Source: Linnemannia elongata (taxonomy: Eukaryota; Mortierellomycota; Mortierellomycetes; Mortierellales; Mortierellaceae). From it: a stretch of 64,000 bases of DNA. This document shows, one piece after another, positions 1-9,754 of the stretch. Location: assembly GCA_036320915.1 (NCBI GenBank), contig JAXBDG010000009.1:744001-808000 (forward strand), in the 5' to 3' direction. The first letter of the stretch is position 1; each line of letters opens with the position of its first letter. The notes under the pieces were generated by a model. That model saw only the letters and a program-made list of their open reading frames with translations. It was not told the origin of the DNA and searched no databases. A program made the translations under genes and the position numbers.

Positions 1-2
1 AC

Positions 3-1439
3 GGACTTTGCAACGCCTCCTGTTTCGCCGCACAGCTCCTGTACGTCGTTCGCCAGAGTCCATGTCTCGCCATCCTCGATTTGGGCCAAGTCATCGTCAA
101 CACAAATATCGGCTTGGAGTTGCTGTCGAGTGTCCTCTCGACCATTGGCACCCTGAAGTCGCTAAAACTATGGGTTTACTCGGACTACATCGCTCCTAAA
201 GAAGTCCTCAAGGCTCTCGTCTACAGTTTCCCAGACCTCCTCGAGTCCTTCTCCCTTCTTTACGCCCCAAACTGCCGTGCACTCAAACCTGAAGCCTGGG
301 ATAAGACGAGCTCCGAATTGAAGGATAGTGTCTCGCAGCAACTGAGACCAACCGTTGAACGCACAGAGCCGCTGATACACATGTCAGACTGGAGGCTCAT
401 CGTCACCGGTGACGACTACATCCCCGCAGAGGTCTCCGTTCCCTTCTTCAAGCTCTTTCCAGAACTCACATCCATGGACGTCCCTGAAATCGACAACACA
501 GACACCAACTACCTCCGCAGCGTCGCGTTCCGTATTCTCGAGACCTGCCCAAAGCTGAAGCATCTGAGTAAGCGCGATATTCAGGCGGATGAGGAGGGAC
601 GGATGATGTTTGCGTTTCTGGAGCAGATGGAGGAGAACACGCTGGAGTCGTTGCAGTTTCTGCAGTACACAGAGGAGCTGCAGAGTCTCGTCTGGGGGCT
701 GGAGTTCCACAATAAGTCGGTCAAGAGTGTCATCCTCGACGAGTGCCAGTCAATGACAGCTACCTCCATCGCGTGGATCTTTCACCAGTGCCCAGCCTTG
801 GAAGTGTTCAGGATCAGCATGAACTTTGACTCGGAGTTTGAGATTCCACTGGATATGCTGATCAGCCAGGAGTGGGCGTCGACAAAGTTCAAGGAGCTGA
901 AGCTGTATGTCCAACTCGAAGAGGAGCAGGAGGAGCTGGGAGAGGAAGACTTTGTCTTCTCAGATCCGATGCCCCAGTGGACGATTGGGCTGGAGAGGTT
1001 CTATCGCCAGATCGGGGTTTTAACTCAGTTGCGCATATTGGATCTGAGGGTTGCAGTGGAGAGGGGTAGTCGGGACGGCGACGGCGACGGCGACGGCGAC
1101 TACATCACCTACAAGGACAAGACGTTTCCTGGGTTGTTGACCCTTGAAAATCGAGCGATAGGGCGTGTGGGTTGGTTGCAGCTGCTGGGTGGACTCAAAA
1201 ACCTGGAGGAGCTTCATGGATCGTTCAACTTGGCTACTATGATTCCTGGAAGTGAGTTTGGGCAAGACGAGGCGGATTGGATGGTGGAGCATTGGCCCAA
1301 GCTGAGGTTCATTGAGTTGTTTACGCTGCCTGAAGGGACATCCATCGTGTATACCCCGCCCGTTTTGTCGATGATCGCAAGACTCCCAGGATTAAAACTC
1401 TACAGCTTTTACATCGACGTTCATTATCCTTGGCAGTGA
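3..1439 (+). CDS. F-box/LRR-like protein, 5' end cut by window edge
   Basis: The frame is open from the first complete codon in the window to TGA at 1437-1439, so the gene starts upstream; the TTG at 81 is an internal Leu codon, not a start. The product aligns along its length with the minus-strand neighbour (1553-3355), sharing blocks such as PxWTIGLERxYRQIG, LTQLRILDLRV and EEADWxVEHWPKLRFIE. It is the C-terminal leucine-rich part of a fungal F-box/LRR protein; the F-box would lie off the left edge. F-box proteins of this type serve as substrate receptors of SCF ubiquitin ligases, but the target here cannot be inferred. A (GGCGAC)n run near 1075-1100 encodes a Gly-Asp repeat absent from the paralogue. 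An AATAAA lies at 1444-1449, just after the stop. The gene is single-exon as far as visible and tail-to-tail with the next gene. Confidence 0.8.
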   Translation, partial: GLCNASCFAAQLLYVVRQSPCLAILDLGQVIVNTNIGLELLSSVLSTIGTLKSLKLWVYSDYIAPKEVLKALVYSFPDLLESFSLLYAPNCRALKPEAWDKTSSELKDSVSQQLRPTVERTEPLIHMSDWRLIVTGDDYIPAEVSVPFFKLFPELTSMDVPEIDNTDTNYLRSVAFRILETCPKLKHLSKRDIQADEEGRMMFAFLEQMEENTLESLQFLQYTEELQSLVWGLEFHNKSVKSVILDECQSMTATSIAWIFHQCPALEVFRISMNFDSEFEIPLDMLISQEWASTKFKELKLYVQLEEEQEELGEEDFVFSDPMPQWTIGLERFYRQIGVLTQLRILDLRVAVERGSRDGDGDGDGDYITYKDKTFPGLLTLENRAIGRVGWLQLLGGLKNLEELHGSFNLATMIPGSEFGQDEADWMVEHWPKLRFIELFTLPEGTSIVYTPPVLSMIARLPGLKLYSFYIDVHYPWQ

Positions 1440-1443
1440 ACCA

Positions 1444-1449
1444 AATAAA
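1444..1449 (+). promoter_or_regulatory. candidate polyadenylation signal
   Basis: An exact AATAAA lies 5 bases after the stop codon of the first gene. It is close to the stop but in the 113-base gap between two convergent genes, where one is expected. Confidence 0.35.
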
Positions 1450-1552
1450 TATACGTACATGCTTTGTCATTGCGAGTTATTATGAATGCGCGGACCAAAT
1501 CGTGAGTAGGTCCAGTACATCAAAGATACAATTTTGTTTATTTGTCTCGAGC

Positions 1553-3355
1553 TCAGGGATCGAAATAGATGTCCGTGTATGTTTTCGAGACTATTAGTCC
1601 GGGCAACCTCTCTATCATAGACTGGACAGGAGGCGGCAGCGTAATGCAATGCCCTTTACGATATACGTAGAATTCGATAAATCTCAACTTGGGCCAATGT
1701 TCGACGATCCAGTCCGCCTCTTCCTGTCTAAATTCAAATCCTTCCAGCATCGCATCCAAGTTGAACGATCCGCAGAGTTCCTCCAGATTTCTCAGTCCTC
1801 CCAGCAGCTGGAGCCATCCAAGACGTCCTGCAGTTCGATCCTCAAGTGTCAAAAACCCAGGAAAGGTCCTGTCTTTGTAGGTGATAAGAAAGCCGTCGCT
1901 ACCCCGGCTGGTTTTGTCCACCACCACCCTCAGATCTAAAATCCGAAGCTGAGTCAAGGCCCCGATCTGGCGGTAGAGTCTCTCCAATCCGATTGTCCAG
2001 CGCGGCATCGGGTCCGAGAAAACAATATCTTCCTCATCTGGTTGTTCCTGGTCCTCGCGGAGTAGGACTGACAGCTTTAACTCTCGGAACTTATTCGACG
2101 CCCACTCCTGACTGACTAAATCATGGAGCGGAAGGGAAAACGTTGACTCCCGTTTTGTGGTGAACCTGAAGACTTCCAATGCCGAGCACCAGGAGAAAAT
2201 CCAGCTGACAGTGCTGACACTGATCTCCGCACATTCGTCGAGAACAATGTTCTTGACCGACTCTTTCTGTACCGTGAGACCTTCGTCTAACAGGTCCCAC
2301 TCATCGAACTCGCTGATTTGAACGGCTTCCACAGTGTTGGCCGGCATGTATTGGAGAAACGCAATCATCATCGTTCCTCCGAAGTCCTTGAAGATATGAT
2401 GCTTGCTCAGACCCGTCAACTTGGGACAGGCCTTGGCAACACGCTCTACAACCTCCCAGTTGCCTCCATCCGAGCTGCCGATTGAAGGTACGTCCATCGA
2501 GGTGAGTTCCGGGAGGAACTTTAGAAGCGAGAAAAAGGTGTCACGATCGATGTTCCCTCCATTGACATTCAGCCTCCACTCCGTAAGTCGTCTCAGCGGT
2601 TCCTGGCGCTCCATAACCGGGCCCAGCAATGTCAGCACCGTCTCTTCCAACTCAGCGTCCTCCTCATACAACTCTTCATCCTCATAGTCCTCTGGCTCCT
2701 CGATAAGGTCATAAAAAAGGGAAAAGAACTCGAGGTTGTCTGGGCATCCGTAAACAAGAGTTTTGAGAACATCTTCGGCGGTGAGGATATCTGTGGAATA
2801 CGACACAGTCAACGACCGGAGAGTGCCGATCGACGAGAGGACCTTTGCCAGGAAATTGAGCTCGAATTCGGTGTTGAGCATGACGAGATCCAGAGAGAGG
2901 ACGGTGAGTCGAGGACTGGGACAAATGGAGTAAAGGAACTGGGCGGGGAAGCAGTGGAGATCGCCTAAAGCCTCTAACATGGCGCGAGAAATGATTGAGG
3001 CGAGTTTAAGCGGATTGCCGCGCTGGATCGAAACCGAAGTGGGTGCAGGAGAGGCGCTTGATGGTGATGTCGAAGCACCCTGGGAGATATCGAACATACA
3101 GCTGTAATAGGCTGCGAAAGTGAGGCTCTCCACTTTGAGCGTGTGAATAAAACTGGCATGCTTGGCTATCTCAAGCAGATTCGGCTCATTCCAGTAGCCA
3201 TGCAACCAGAGCTTGCGGTAGAAAAGAGGTTGGCAGATGTCGTGAACTTGGTTGCAAGTCAGACGGAGGGAATGAAGGTCCTTGGGGCCAAGGTGTGATG
3301 CGACCATAAAGATCAGTTCGGGCATCTCTTTGAGCCTGTCCAGCGCAGGCTTCAT
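1553..3355 (-). CDS. F-box/LRR-like protein (600 aa)
   Basis: A complete single-exon ORF from ATG at 3355 to the stop at 1553. Residues about 8-50 (LKEMPELIFMVASHLGPKDL and following) form a typical F-box with the MPEL/LGPKDL signature, followed by a 'plug' segment (QPLFYRKLWL) seen in large fungal F-box families. The remainder consists of leucine-rich segments with an acidic insertion (about residues 220-245). By family knowledge the F-box would bind Skp1 and the LRR portion a substrate, within an SCF E3 ligase in the cytosol or nucleus; the substrate is unknown. It is paralogous to the convergent gene at 3-1439 and to the pseudogene at 4055-5303, so this is a local F-box cluster. Start choice: this ATG directly precedes the F-box. 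Confidence 0.85.
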   Translation of the reverse strand: MKPALDRLKEMPELIFMVASHLGPKDLHSLRLTCNQVHDICQPLFYRKLWLHGYWNEPNLLEIAKHASFIHTLKVESLTFAAYYSCMFDISQGASTSPSSASPAPTSVSIQRGNPLKLASIISRAMLEALGDLHCFPAQFLYSICPSPRLTVLSLDLVMLNTEFELNFLAKVLSSIGTLRSLTVSYSTDILTAEDVLKTLVYGCPDNLEFFSLFYDLIEEPEDYEDEELYEEDAELEETVLTLLGPVMERQEPLRRLTEWRLNVNGGNIDRDTFFSLLKFLPELTSMDVPSIGSSDGGNWEVVERVAKACPKLTGLSKHHIFKDFGGTMMIAFLQYMPANTVEAVQISEFDEWDLLDEGLTVQKESVKNIVLDECAEISVSTVSWIFSWCSALEVFRFTTKRESTFSLPLHDLVSQEWASNKFRELKLSVLLREDQEQPDEEDIVFSDPMPRWTIGLERLYRQIGALTQLRILDLRVVVDKTSRGSDGFLITYKDRTFPGFLTLEDRTAGRLGWLQLLGGLRNLEELCGSFNLDAMLEGFEFRQEEADWIVEHWPKLRFIEFYVYRKGHCITLPPPVQSMIERLPGLIVSKTYTDIYFDP

Positions 3356-4054
3356 GACGGTAATAGTTGATTTGACAAGGCAATGAGGGAATAGGAAGGG
3401 AAAGAATCAGACGTGCTCGAAAGAAAGGAGATCTGTAAAGAGTGTGACTGGTGGAAATGAAAACATGATTTTGGCAGCGTTTGCACTCCAATTCTGTGTT
3501 GGTGATCATAACCTTAATTAGCTCGCTCCCTGGACGCGTTGGTCAATAACGTCAATTCCTGACACTTGTACCTGGCACATGTTCCTGGCGTGTTTCTCGG
3601 CGCTTTCTAACGGGGAGTATCATTAGAAAATAAATTCACTGGCTGGTAACACGAAACGAAGGAAGCACTATAAACGGGCACAGGCTTTATCTATATTTTA
3701 GTTTTTTTTGTCTTTGACCTTCAACTCCATCCATTTCCTTTCTCACGATGCACCACAAATTAATCCGCACTGGACTGATGGGCATTACTTCAGTGGCAGT
3801 AGAGTCTTCACTGCCAATGGACCACAACCTTTCTTTTTATTTCCTTTTTTTTTTCTTTTTTTCTTTTCGTTCCCTTTGGTGTTGCTTATCATTGCACACA
3901 CACACATCCTCCCTCCCTTCTTCCTCCCTTCCACAACCTTCGCCTATATGTAATTGATCCCCAATGCCTTATCCTTTTTTTCGCAGTGAACTTCAAACTG
4001 CACATTATTTGCATCCTCAGTAGGGATAAGGTGGATCTATGCATTGACCTAAGA
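3356..4054. other. intergenic, no gene seen
   Basis: About 700 bases between the F-box gene and the F-box pseudogene. It holds T-rich runs (around 3700-3720 and 3840-3880) and a short CA run near 3895-3905. No coding homology or RNA gene was seen. Confidence 0.5.
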
Positions 4055-5303
4055 CCCGCGGTCCAGGCAATCGTTAGACTATCAACTGAACTGGAGAAGA
4101 TAGAAAAATAATATCCTCCCCTTCAACAAGTGCATAGAAATCGATGAAATTGAGCTTTGGTCAATGCTCTACCACCGATTCCGCCTCTTCCTCTCTAAAC
4201 TCGAACCCCAACAACATCACATCAAGATAGAACGATTCATAGACCTCCTCCAGATTCCGAGTCCGCCCAGCAACACGCCCACTCACCGGAGCTTCAAGTG
4301 TCAGCATCCCAACAAAAGTCTTGTCCTTGTACGCTGTTATCTCATCATCATAGTTGTCGGGAATGTTCCTCTCTACTGCGACCCTGAGATCCAAAATTCG
4401 CAAATCCGGCAAGCACCTGACCTGCCTGTAGAGCCTCTCCAATCCAATCGTCCAGCGCGGCATTGGATCCGAAAAGAACATCTCTGCCTCATATGGCGCC
4501 TCCTGCCCCTCGTCAAGTCGGAGACACAGTTTTAGCTCCTTTAAATTGGTCAATGTCTATCCTAGGCTCAATAGTTCATCCAACGAAATCTCCAGCTTTG
4601 ATCAACGGGCAAAGCTATTCCCGATCACTTCCAAGACTGGACAATGAACGAAGATCGCCATCAAGGAACGAGTCCTGATGGCGAAACACTCGCCGAAAAT
4701 GATGCTTTTGATCGACTTGGAGTGGCGGTCAAATCTGCAGAGAGCATATCTTTGACACCCAAAGTATCGAAAGAAACAAAAGGACTCCAGCGTATTCTCG
4801 CCCATGGCTCTTCAAAATGCAAACATCATCCGCCCCCTCCTCCTCGTCAGCTTCAGAATCAAATTTGTTCAGATGCTTCAACTTAAGACAGTCTTGGAGG
4901 ATACTGGTCGCGATGTCCTCCAAGCGCTCGAGATCGTTGTGGTCATAGTCATCGTCATCCATCGGGGCGAGGTGCTGGATACCGAGGTTGATGTCGACGC
5001 GTTGAGGTACCTGGATGGCAGAGTTACGGAGAACGTCGACATTACTGCGTAATAGCGTTAGATTGGTTTATCGCCATCTTTGAGATAGAGTGTGCATGAC
5101 ATTACCGTACTTTGCCAGCCTTTTGAGGTTGTCGTTGGTCCAACAATCGCTCAATCGGACATCCCGGTAGAAGAGGGGTTGATAGATGTCGTGTTTGGTG
5201 CGTGATATCAGCCAGAAAGGGGAGACGCTGTTGCGGTCGGGAGTGATGCGATAATGGACATCACTTCTGAAAACGTCCCTGAGTCGGTTCTATGCGGGTT
5301 CAT
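4055..5303 (-). pseudogene. decayed F-box/LRR paralogue
   Basis: Minus-strand fragments in several frames match the intact gene at 1553-3355 in the same order. Near 5100-5190 there is an F-box-plug segment (HDIYQPLFYRDVRL). At 4729-4962 and 4602-4805 lie middle LRR pieces, and at 4161-4553 a C-terminal LRR block including FSDPMPRWTIGLERLYRQ. Beyond that, VEH is followed by TGA where the paralogue has TGG (VEHW), and a second stop precedes RLPG near 4060. An ATG at 5301-5303 opens a frame that does not continue into the F-box segment. The total length is about 1.25 kb against 1.8 kb for the intact copy, so roughly 550 bases are lost from the first half. Frameshifts, two stops and the internal loss make it non-functional. 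Confidence 0.8.
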
Positions 5304-6082
5304 GGTGACGAATGGTGAAGAGTGACAGACGGAGTTGAAGGGTAAAGAAAGGAAGTCCGAAAAGTCGCACAAAAAGTAAGAATAGAGATATATCTGGGGG
5401 TATCGTGGCTAAGGAGAGTGAAAAAGTAGTTCAAACCAACAGAGGGCACTGCCCTCTTTGCCTCCCTCCACAAGTCACACCTTCTTGCTTCCTCGCTCTT
5501 GTTTTTTTAGGGGTTTTTTTTTTTTGGTTTTTTTTGTTAATACCTTTAAGAGTGGTAATTAGCATGCCAGGAATAGGCACCAGGAACATGGAACAGGCGT
5601 TGCTGATCAAAATCATCCTGGAAGTGAACGACGCAGAGTTAACCTAGACTGTTAGAACCTCTGATTCTCACGAGAACGCGTCGTCTCAGTAATTTCAGTC
5701 GTCAGTCGCGAATTCAATCGCCATATATATACATATGCTTCTCACAAAAAATAAAGCTCTGCCTTTGTTTGTGTGTTTGATCGATCGATGATCTCAAGTT
5801 GCTGTGAACAACTCGCGTAAGGGTGAAATGGTGGGTGGGGAGAGTGTACACTCTGTTTCAACGTTTGAAATGTCAGTGTTCCTGATGAAAAACCAAACAT
5901 GTTTTCAGGCCCTTTGAGACAGCTAGGCTAAGACTACGTTGGCTCAATCTACAAGTGTAGATTAAAAAAGTAGACAGACCATGCGGAGGACCATTGACGG
6001 GCGCGTTGGGCGGCAAGGGTTGCCACCAACAAGAAGAAGAAGAAGAAAAAAAAAGAAGCTACGTTGAAGGAGCAAAAGAACA
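5304..6082. other. intergenic, no gene seen
   Basis: Contains T-rich tracts near 5505-5540 and no supportable ORF. A short GAA-rich run (about 6030-6060) adjoins the tRNA-Tyr 3' end. Confidence 0.5.
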
Positions 6083-6165
6083 TCCGAAAACCCGGATTTG
6101 AACCAGGGACCTAGAGATGACAGACAAACTACAGTCTCCCGCTCTACCAACTGAGCTATTTTCGG
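6083..6165 (-). tRNA. tRNA-Tyr (GTA) with a 10-base intron
   Basis: Read on the minus strand, the acceptor arm pairs CCGAAAA with TTTTCGG and the discriminator base is A. The D-arm has AGCTCAGTTGGTAGAGC, and the TPsiC arm has GGTTCAAATCC. The anticodon stem GGAGA/TCTCT encloses a loop with anticodon GTA. About 10 bases (TTTGTCTGTC) are inserted one base 3' of the anticodon, at the canonical intron position. Mature length is about 73 nt. Nuclear tRNA-Tyr genes in fungi usually carry such an intron. Confidence 0.93.
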
Positions 6166-6418
6166 TTGTAATTGGATGATGGCATTGAATTGTATGACCA
6201 TATTAACATTGTGATTTACTCAGATCGGGAACCAGGGCCCCAGGAACTTCAACTTCTGGCAAAAACTGATGGCCGTCGAAATGGATGTGGTTCAAGCATT
6301 TAAAATGAATGTTTTTCTAAAGGATTCGTTTGGCAATGGTGAATTTATATTGACGTATCGTGCTTGTACAGGCGTGGCATGCTCTTCATTTGGCTGCCAT
6401 CTTTTCATTGCCCCTCTC
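6166..6418. other. tRNA-Tyr upstream region up to the retroelement insertion
   Basis: Upstream (5') flank of the minus-strand tRNA-Tyr. No gene was seen. It ends at the target-site duplication of a truncated retroelement. Confidence 0.45.
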
Positions 6419-6614
6419 CAAGCAAGTATCGACTTGTGAAGAGCAGCGACAATTGTTGCGCAGAGCCAGGTCCCGGACCGGACTGTGACTGACGGATGGT
6501 TCACTGAAGAGTTTGGTCTGTAGTCCCTTTTACTTCCAAATGCCTCCTTTGTTCTGTTTGTCAGAGAAATAAAATTGTGTACGAAAAAAAAAAAAAAACA
6601 AGCAAGTATCGACT
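6419..6614 (+). mobile_element. 5'-truncated non-LTR retrotransposon, copy A, with 16-bp target-site duplication
   Basis: The element body (6435-6598) matches the 3' tails of copies B and C: TGTGAAGAGCAG, then GCGCAGAGCCAGG, then TTTGGTCTGTAGTCCC and CAGAGAAATAAA. It ends in a poly(A) tract. It is flanked by perfect 16-bp direct repeats, CAAGCAAGTATCGACT, at 6419-6434 and 6599-6614. A 5' truncation, an A tail and a target-site duplication together show target-primed reverse transcription of a LINE. Only the 3' UTR is present, with no coding capacity. It lies about 250 bp upstream of the tRNA-Tyr gene and points away from it. Confidence 0.88.
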
Positions 6615-6760
6615 CTACCCTATAGATCGTGTCAAGCGTGCGAGCATTAGAATGGTGTCCAAGGCACGTATCATATTCATACATACATAACAGGCTAACT
6701 AACAAGTAGTATGTTAAAAAAATGCTTTAATGAACGACACACCTCAACACAAGATAACTT

Positions 6761-9754
6761 CTATGGCCAGCCTGCAGGGGTATACTGCTGGTTATTTTGC
6801 CTATTGCCATGGTCCTGATCTTGGTTGCTGCGATATTGATTATAGCCCCCAGGAGCGGTAGGGTTGTTATTGTTGCCGCCGGGACCACTGTACTGTGTCC
6901 GAGGGACATAGACATCCTGAGCACGACTCTGAGGCCACTCATGCTGGAGCCTTTCGACCGCTTTCCGGATCGTGCCTCGCATGTTATTCCGCTGAGGTAG
7001 GTCCAGCATGAACGCGCTGCCGTCAGATGCCGAGGGGAGGTACCGTGTCGCTGTTGCTGCTGATGACGTTCCTGCTGCTGGTGCAGGTGCACCGTGCTCG
7101 ATCTCGGACTGGATGGGACGAGGTGCTGATGAGAGAGGTCCTCCCGAGACATTGATCTGCGGTACGGGTGCGCCTCCTGCATGGGGTGGCGGTCCGGTTG
7201 GTGAAGATAGTGGCTGATGCTGCTGTTGCTGATGTTGTTGTTGTTGATTATCTGCCAAATAAGCGTAGTGTTGGTTAACCTGAGGCCGGGGTGGGTACAC
7301 CGGTGCAGGAGGAGTCGACGAGGGAGGGGTGTAATTGCCACTGCCATCCAACAACTCCATTCTCGAGTCCCGGTTCGTCGGATCCGGTGAATTACTCTCA
7401 CTCCTGGCCTCCTCTTCCTTGCTCACCACTCTGCTTCCTGCCACTGAACCAGTAAGAACGCCGGCCTCAAGTGAGTACGGGCTCGAATAGTTGCGTAGCC
7501 TGAATCCATCCAAATAGTATCTTGACAGCGTCTTCTCCAGCATCCACATTCGCTCGTCAATCCTCAGATCAATCAACCGGATCAATTCCTCGACCTCCTG
7601 TTCCTCTGAGGACTCCTCGTTCTCGTTGAGGGGCGCCAGTGGTCGCAAGGAATGAGACCCGGGAGCTCCTTGCTCCGTGAAATAGTAGTTGCCACCAGAG
7701 AGATCCATCGATGACCGCGCCGTATATGTCCCGCTGTTGTTGTGGTTGTTGCCATTGCCACCCTTTCCACCACCACCAGCCACAGCAGCCGCAGTGTTGA
7801 GTGCAGTACTATAACGCACAGAATGGCGACGAGGATCAGGGTGGAGGGGCATATTGTCGGGATCATTGTCGGCGTTGCTGTCGAGTCGCGAGAACTGCTT
7901 CTTGAGCCACCGCTGGAAGGCTTCAAAAGCATTCTTGGGTGGGACCTCATCCTTGCGGTACCTCCTCGAGTTGGGGGATGTTTGAAGAACGTAACGCTGC
8001 ATAATACCCCAACTCTTGTACCTGCCGCTCCCGAACAAGAAGATCCACAGCGCCAGTGCAATTGAAGCCATTCTAGAATGGAAGAGTAAAACAAATCGGG
8101 CAAAAGCAACAAAAAGTTAGGGTTTTCTTGTTCCATGTTTTTCATGCATGGTTTTGAACTTGGCCTCGTTAGAGTCTGGCTTTTGACGCCCTGAAAAAAA
8201 GGCACAAATCAAAACTTACCCTCCGATGGCTCCTGCAAGATCCACCCAAGTGTATCCTTTGTTATCGTTGTACTGGTTGATATAGAATGAGTCGGGTGAG
8301 ATCTCCACCTTGGCGAAAACCTGCTTTGCCGCAATGTCCATGGGACGTAAGTTTTGCTATCACAGCGTAATAAAAAGAACAAAAGATTATTAGCGACGGT
8401 CATATTAGGTGTGAAGTGGTGGAAAGAGGTCGGAAAGAGAGCATACCTTTTGAAGGGTGTAGCGCGGTTGAGATCCTCCTTTCAATAGCTGATGCTCCGA
8501 GTACACAAAGGTCAATGTATTGATGGAAGCTATTCAAAAACAAAAGGCAAATGGGTGTCGTGATGACGCAAAATAGTGAGTGTGAGTGGCGATGCAACAT
8601 CTGGAACTGCATTCGTTTCTAATTTATTTTGTGCCACCAATATTACAATGTAGAGTTCTCAACAACAACCAGAGGCAATTAGTAGAGAAACATCAAACAA
8701 AACAAAAGACCACGAAACGATGCACTTACGAATGGAGTTCCAGATGGGCTGAATCATGGTAACATTCACATCTCCGTTCTAATTAGCGAGATGATAATAA
8801 GGAAGGGCTCGTTAGCATGCTGCAATGATGACCTGTCTTGAGCATGAAGGAATAATATTATCATTCTCTATGAAAATAAGTGAAAATCTTACCCAGATAG
8901 CCATAGAAAGACCAGCTGGCGCGGTACCGAGGTAAGGCGCACTGGCGGTGCACGCAAAGACGATCTTCACCAAAGCGGGCTGAGGATCGGAATGAAGGAG
9001 AGCGAGGATCAAGAGAGTAAAAGTGAGAAAAGAGGGTAACGTTATTATACAGCGATCTATTTTGGTATGTTGGAGTATGTACTCCAACAGATATGTACCT
9101 CTGAAAGACAAGAACAAGAACAGCTAACGAGAAAAAAAACATTGGTGCGGTCTTACAAGATCACTTCCGTCGAGGTTCTTGGGATAGAAGAAATCTGGTT
9201 GGCGGTGGAGGAAGACACACTTGCCGTTAGTCCTGTCCCAGTCACCATTAGCCTGGAGATTGAACTCTGTCGCATTCTTGACCTCATAGAACGCTGTGAA
9301 GGTGTATCGTCAACGCGAAAGAAGAGAAAAAAAAAGCGATAAAAGTGTTAGGGCTGATGAACTGGGGCTGGCGACGGCGCCAGAGTGAAACCAATAAGCA
9401 TTCCCACGAATTGAATAATAAGAGAAAGACAATAAACTTACCCTTATCGACGGGTTTTTTCACATCTTGACCCTGCCGTCCGTCTTCGTACTGTGTCCTG
9501 GTGACAATGTCCAACTCGACGGTATCCAAGAATTGACTGCAAATGAGGATGTCGGGGACGGGGATCCGGGGCTGGTCGGTGATCTTGACCGAGACATAGT
9601 TGACTTGGTCGAGAATTGACTTGACCTTTGGGATCGCTGCAGATACCAAAAGGCCAATGGTGATGATTAAGATGGCGATACGGAGGAGCAGTTCATACGT
9701 GACGGGGATACCGCAGATATAAAACCTCCGTGGTCCTGCCTTGCGTCCTGCCAT
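6761..9754 (-). CDS. two-transmembrane protein with long Gln/Pro/Asn-rich tail (7 exons, 705 aa)
   Basis: Exons, in gene order: 9442-9754, 9157-9293, 8893-8979, 8730-8778, 8447-8529, 8220-8356 and 6761-8072. All introns are GT-AG and the sum is 2118 bases. Residues about 22-41 form a hydrophobic segment (LLLRIAILIITIGLLVSAAI), and a second lies at about 262-286 (LAGAIGGMASIALALWIFLF). The roughly 220 residues between them contain several Cys and an NVT sequon, so they are probably extracytoplasmic. After the second segment comes a basic stretch, a short predicted coiled coil (EEQEVEELIRLIDLRIDERM) and a low-complexity Gln/Pro/Asn-rich tail to the C-terminus. The layout (short N-terminus, TM, ectodomain, TM, cytosolic tail) recalls DEG/ENaC- or P2X-type trimeric channels, but no signature of those families was recognised. 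Function unknown. Confidence 0.75.
7208..7250 (-). repeat. CAA/CAG repeat coding polyglutamine
   Basis: A run of CAG/CAA codons (CTG/TTG on the plus strand) encodes two short Gln blocks split by His in the tail of the two-TM protein. It is a likely length-variable site. Confidence 0.6.
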
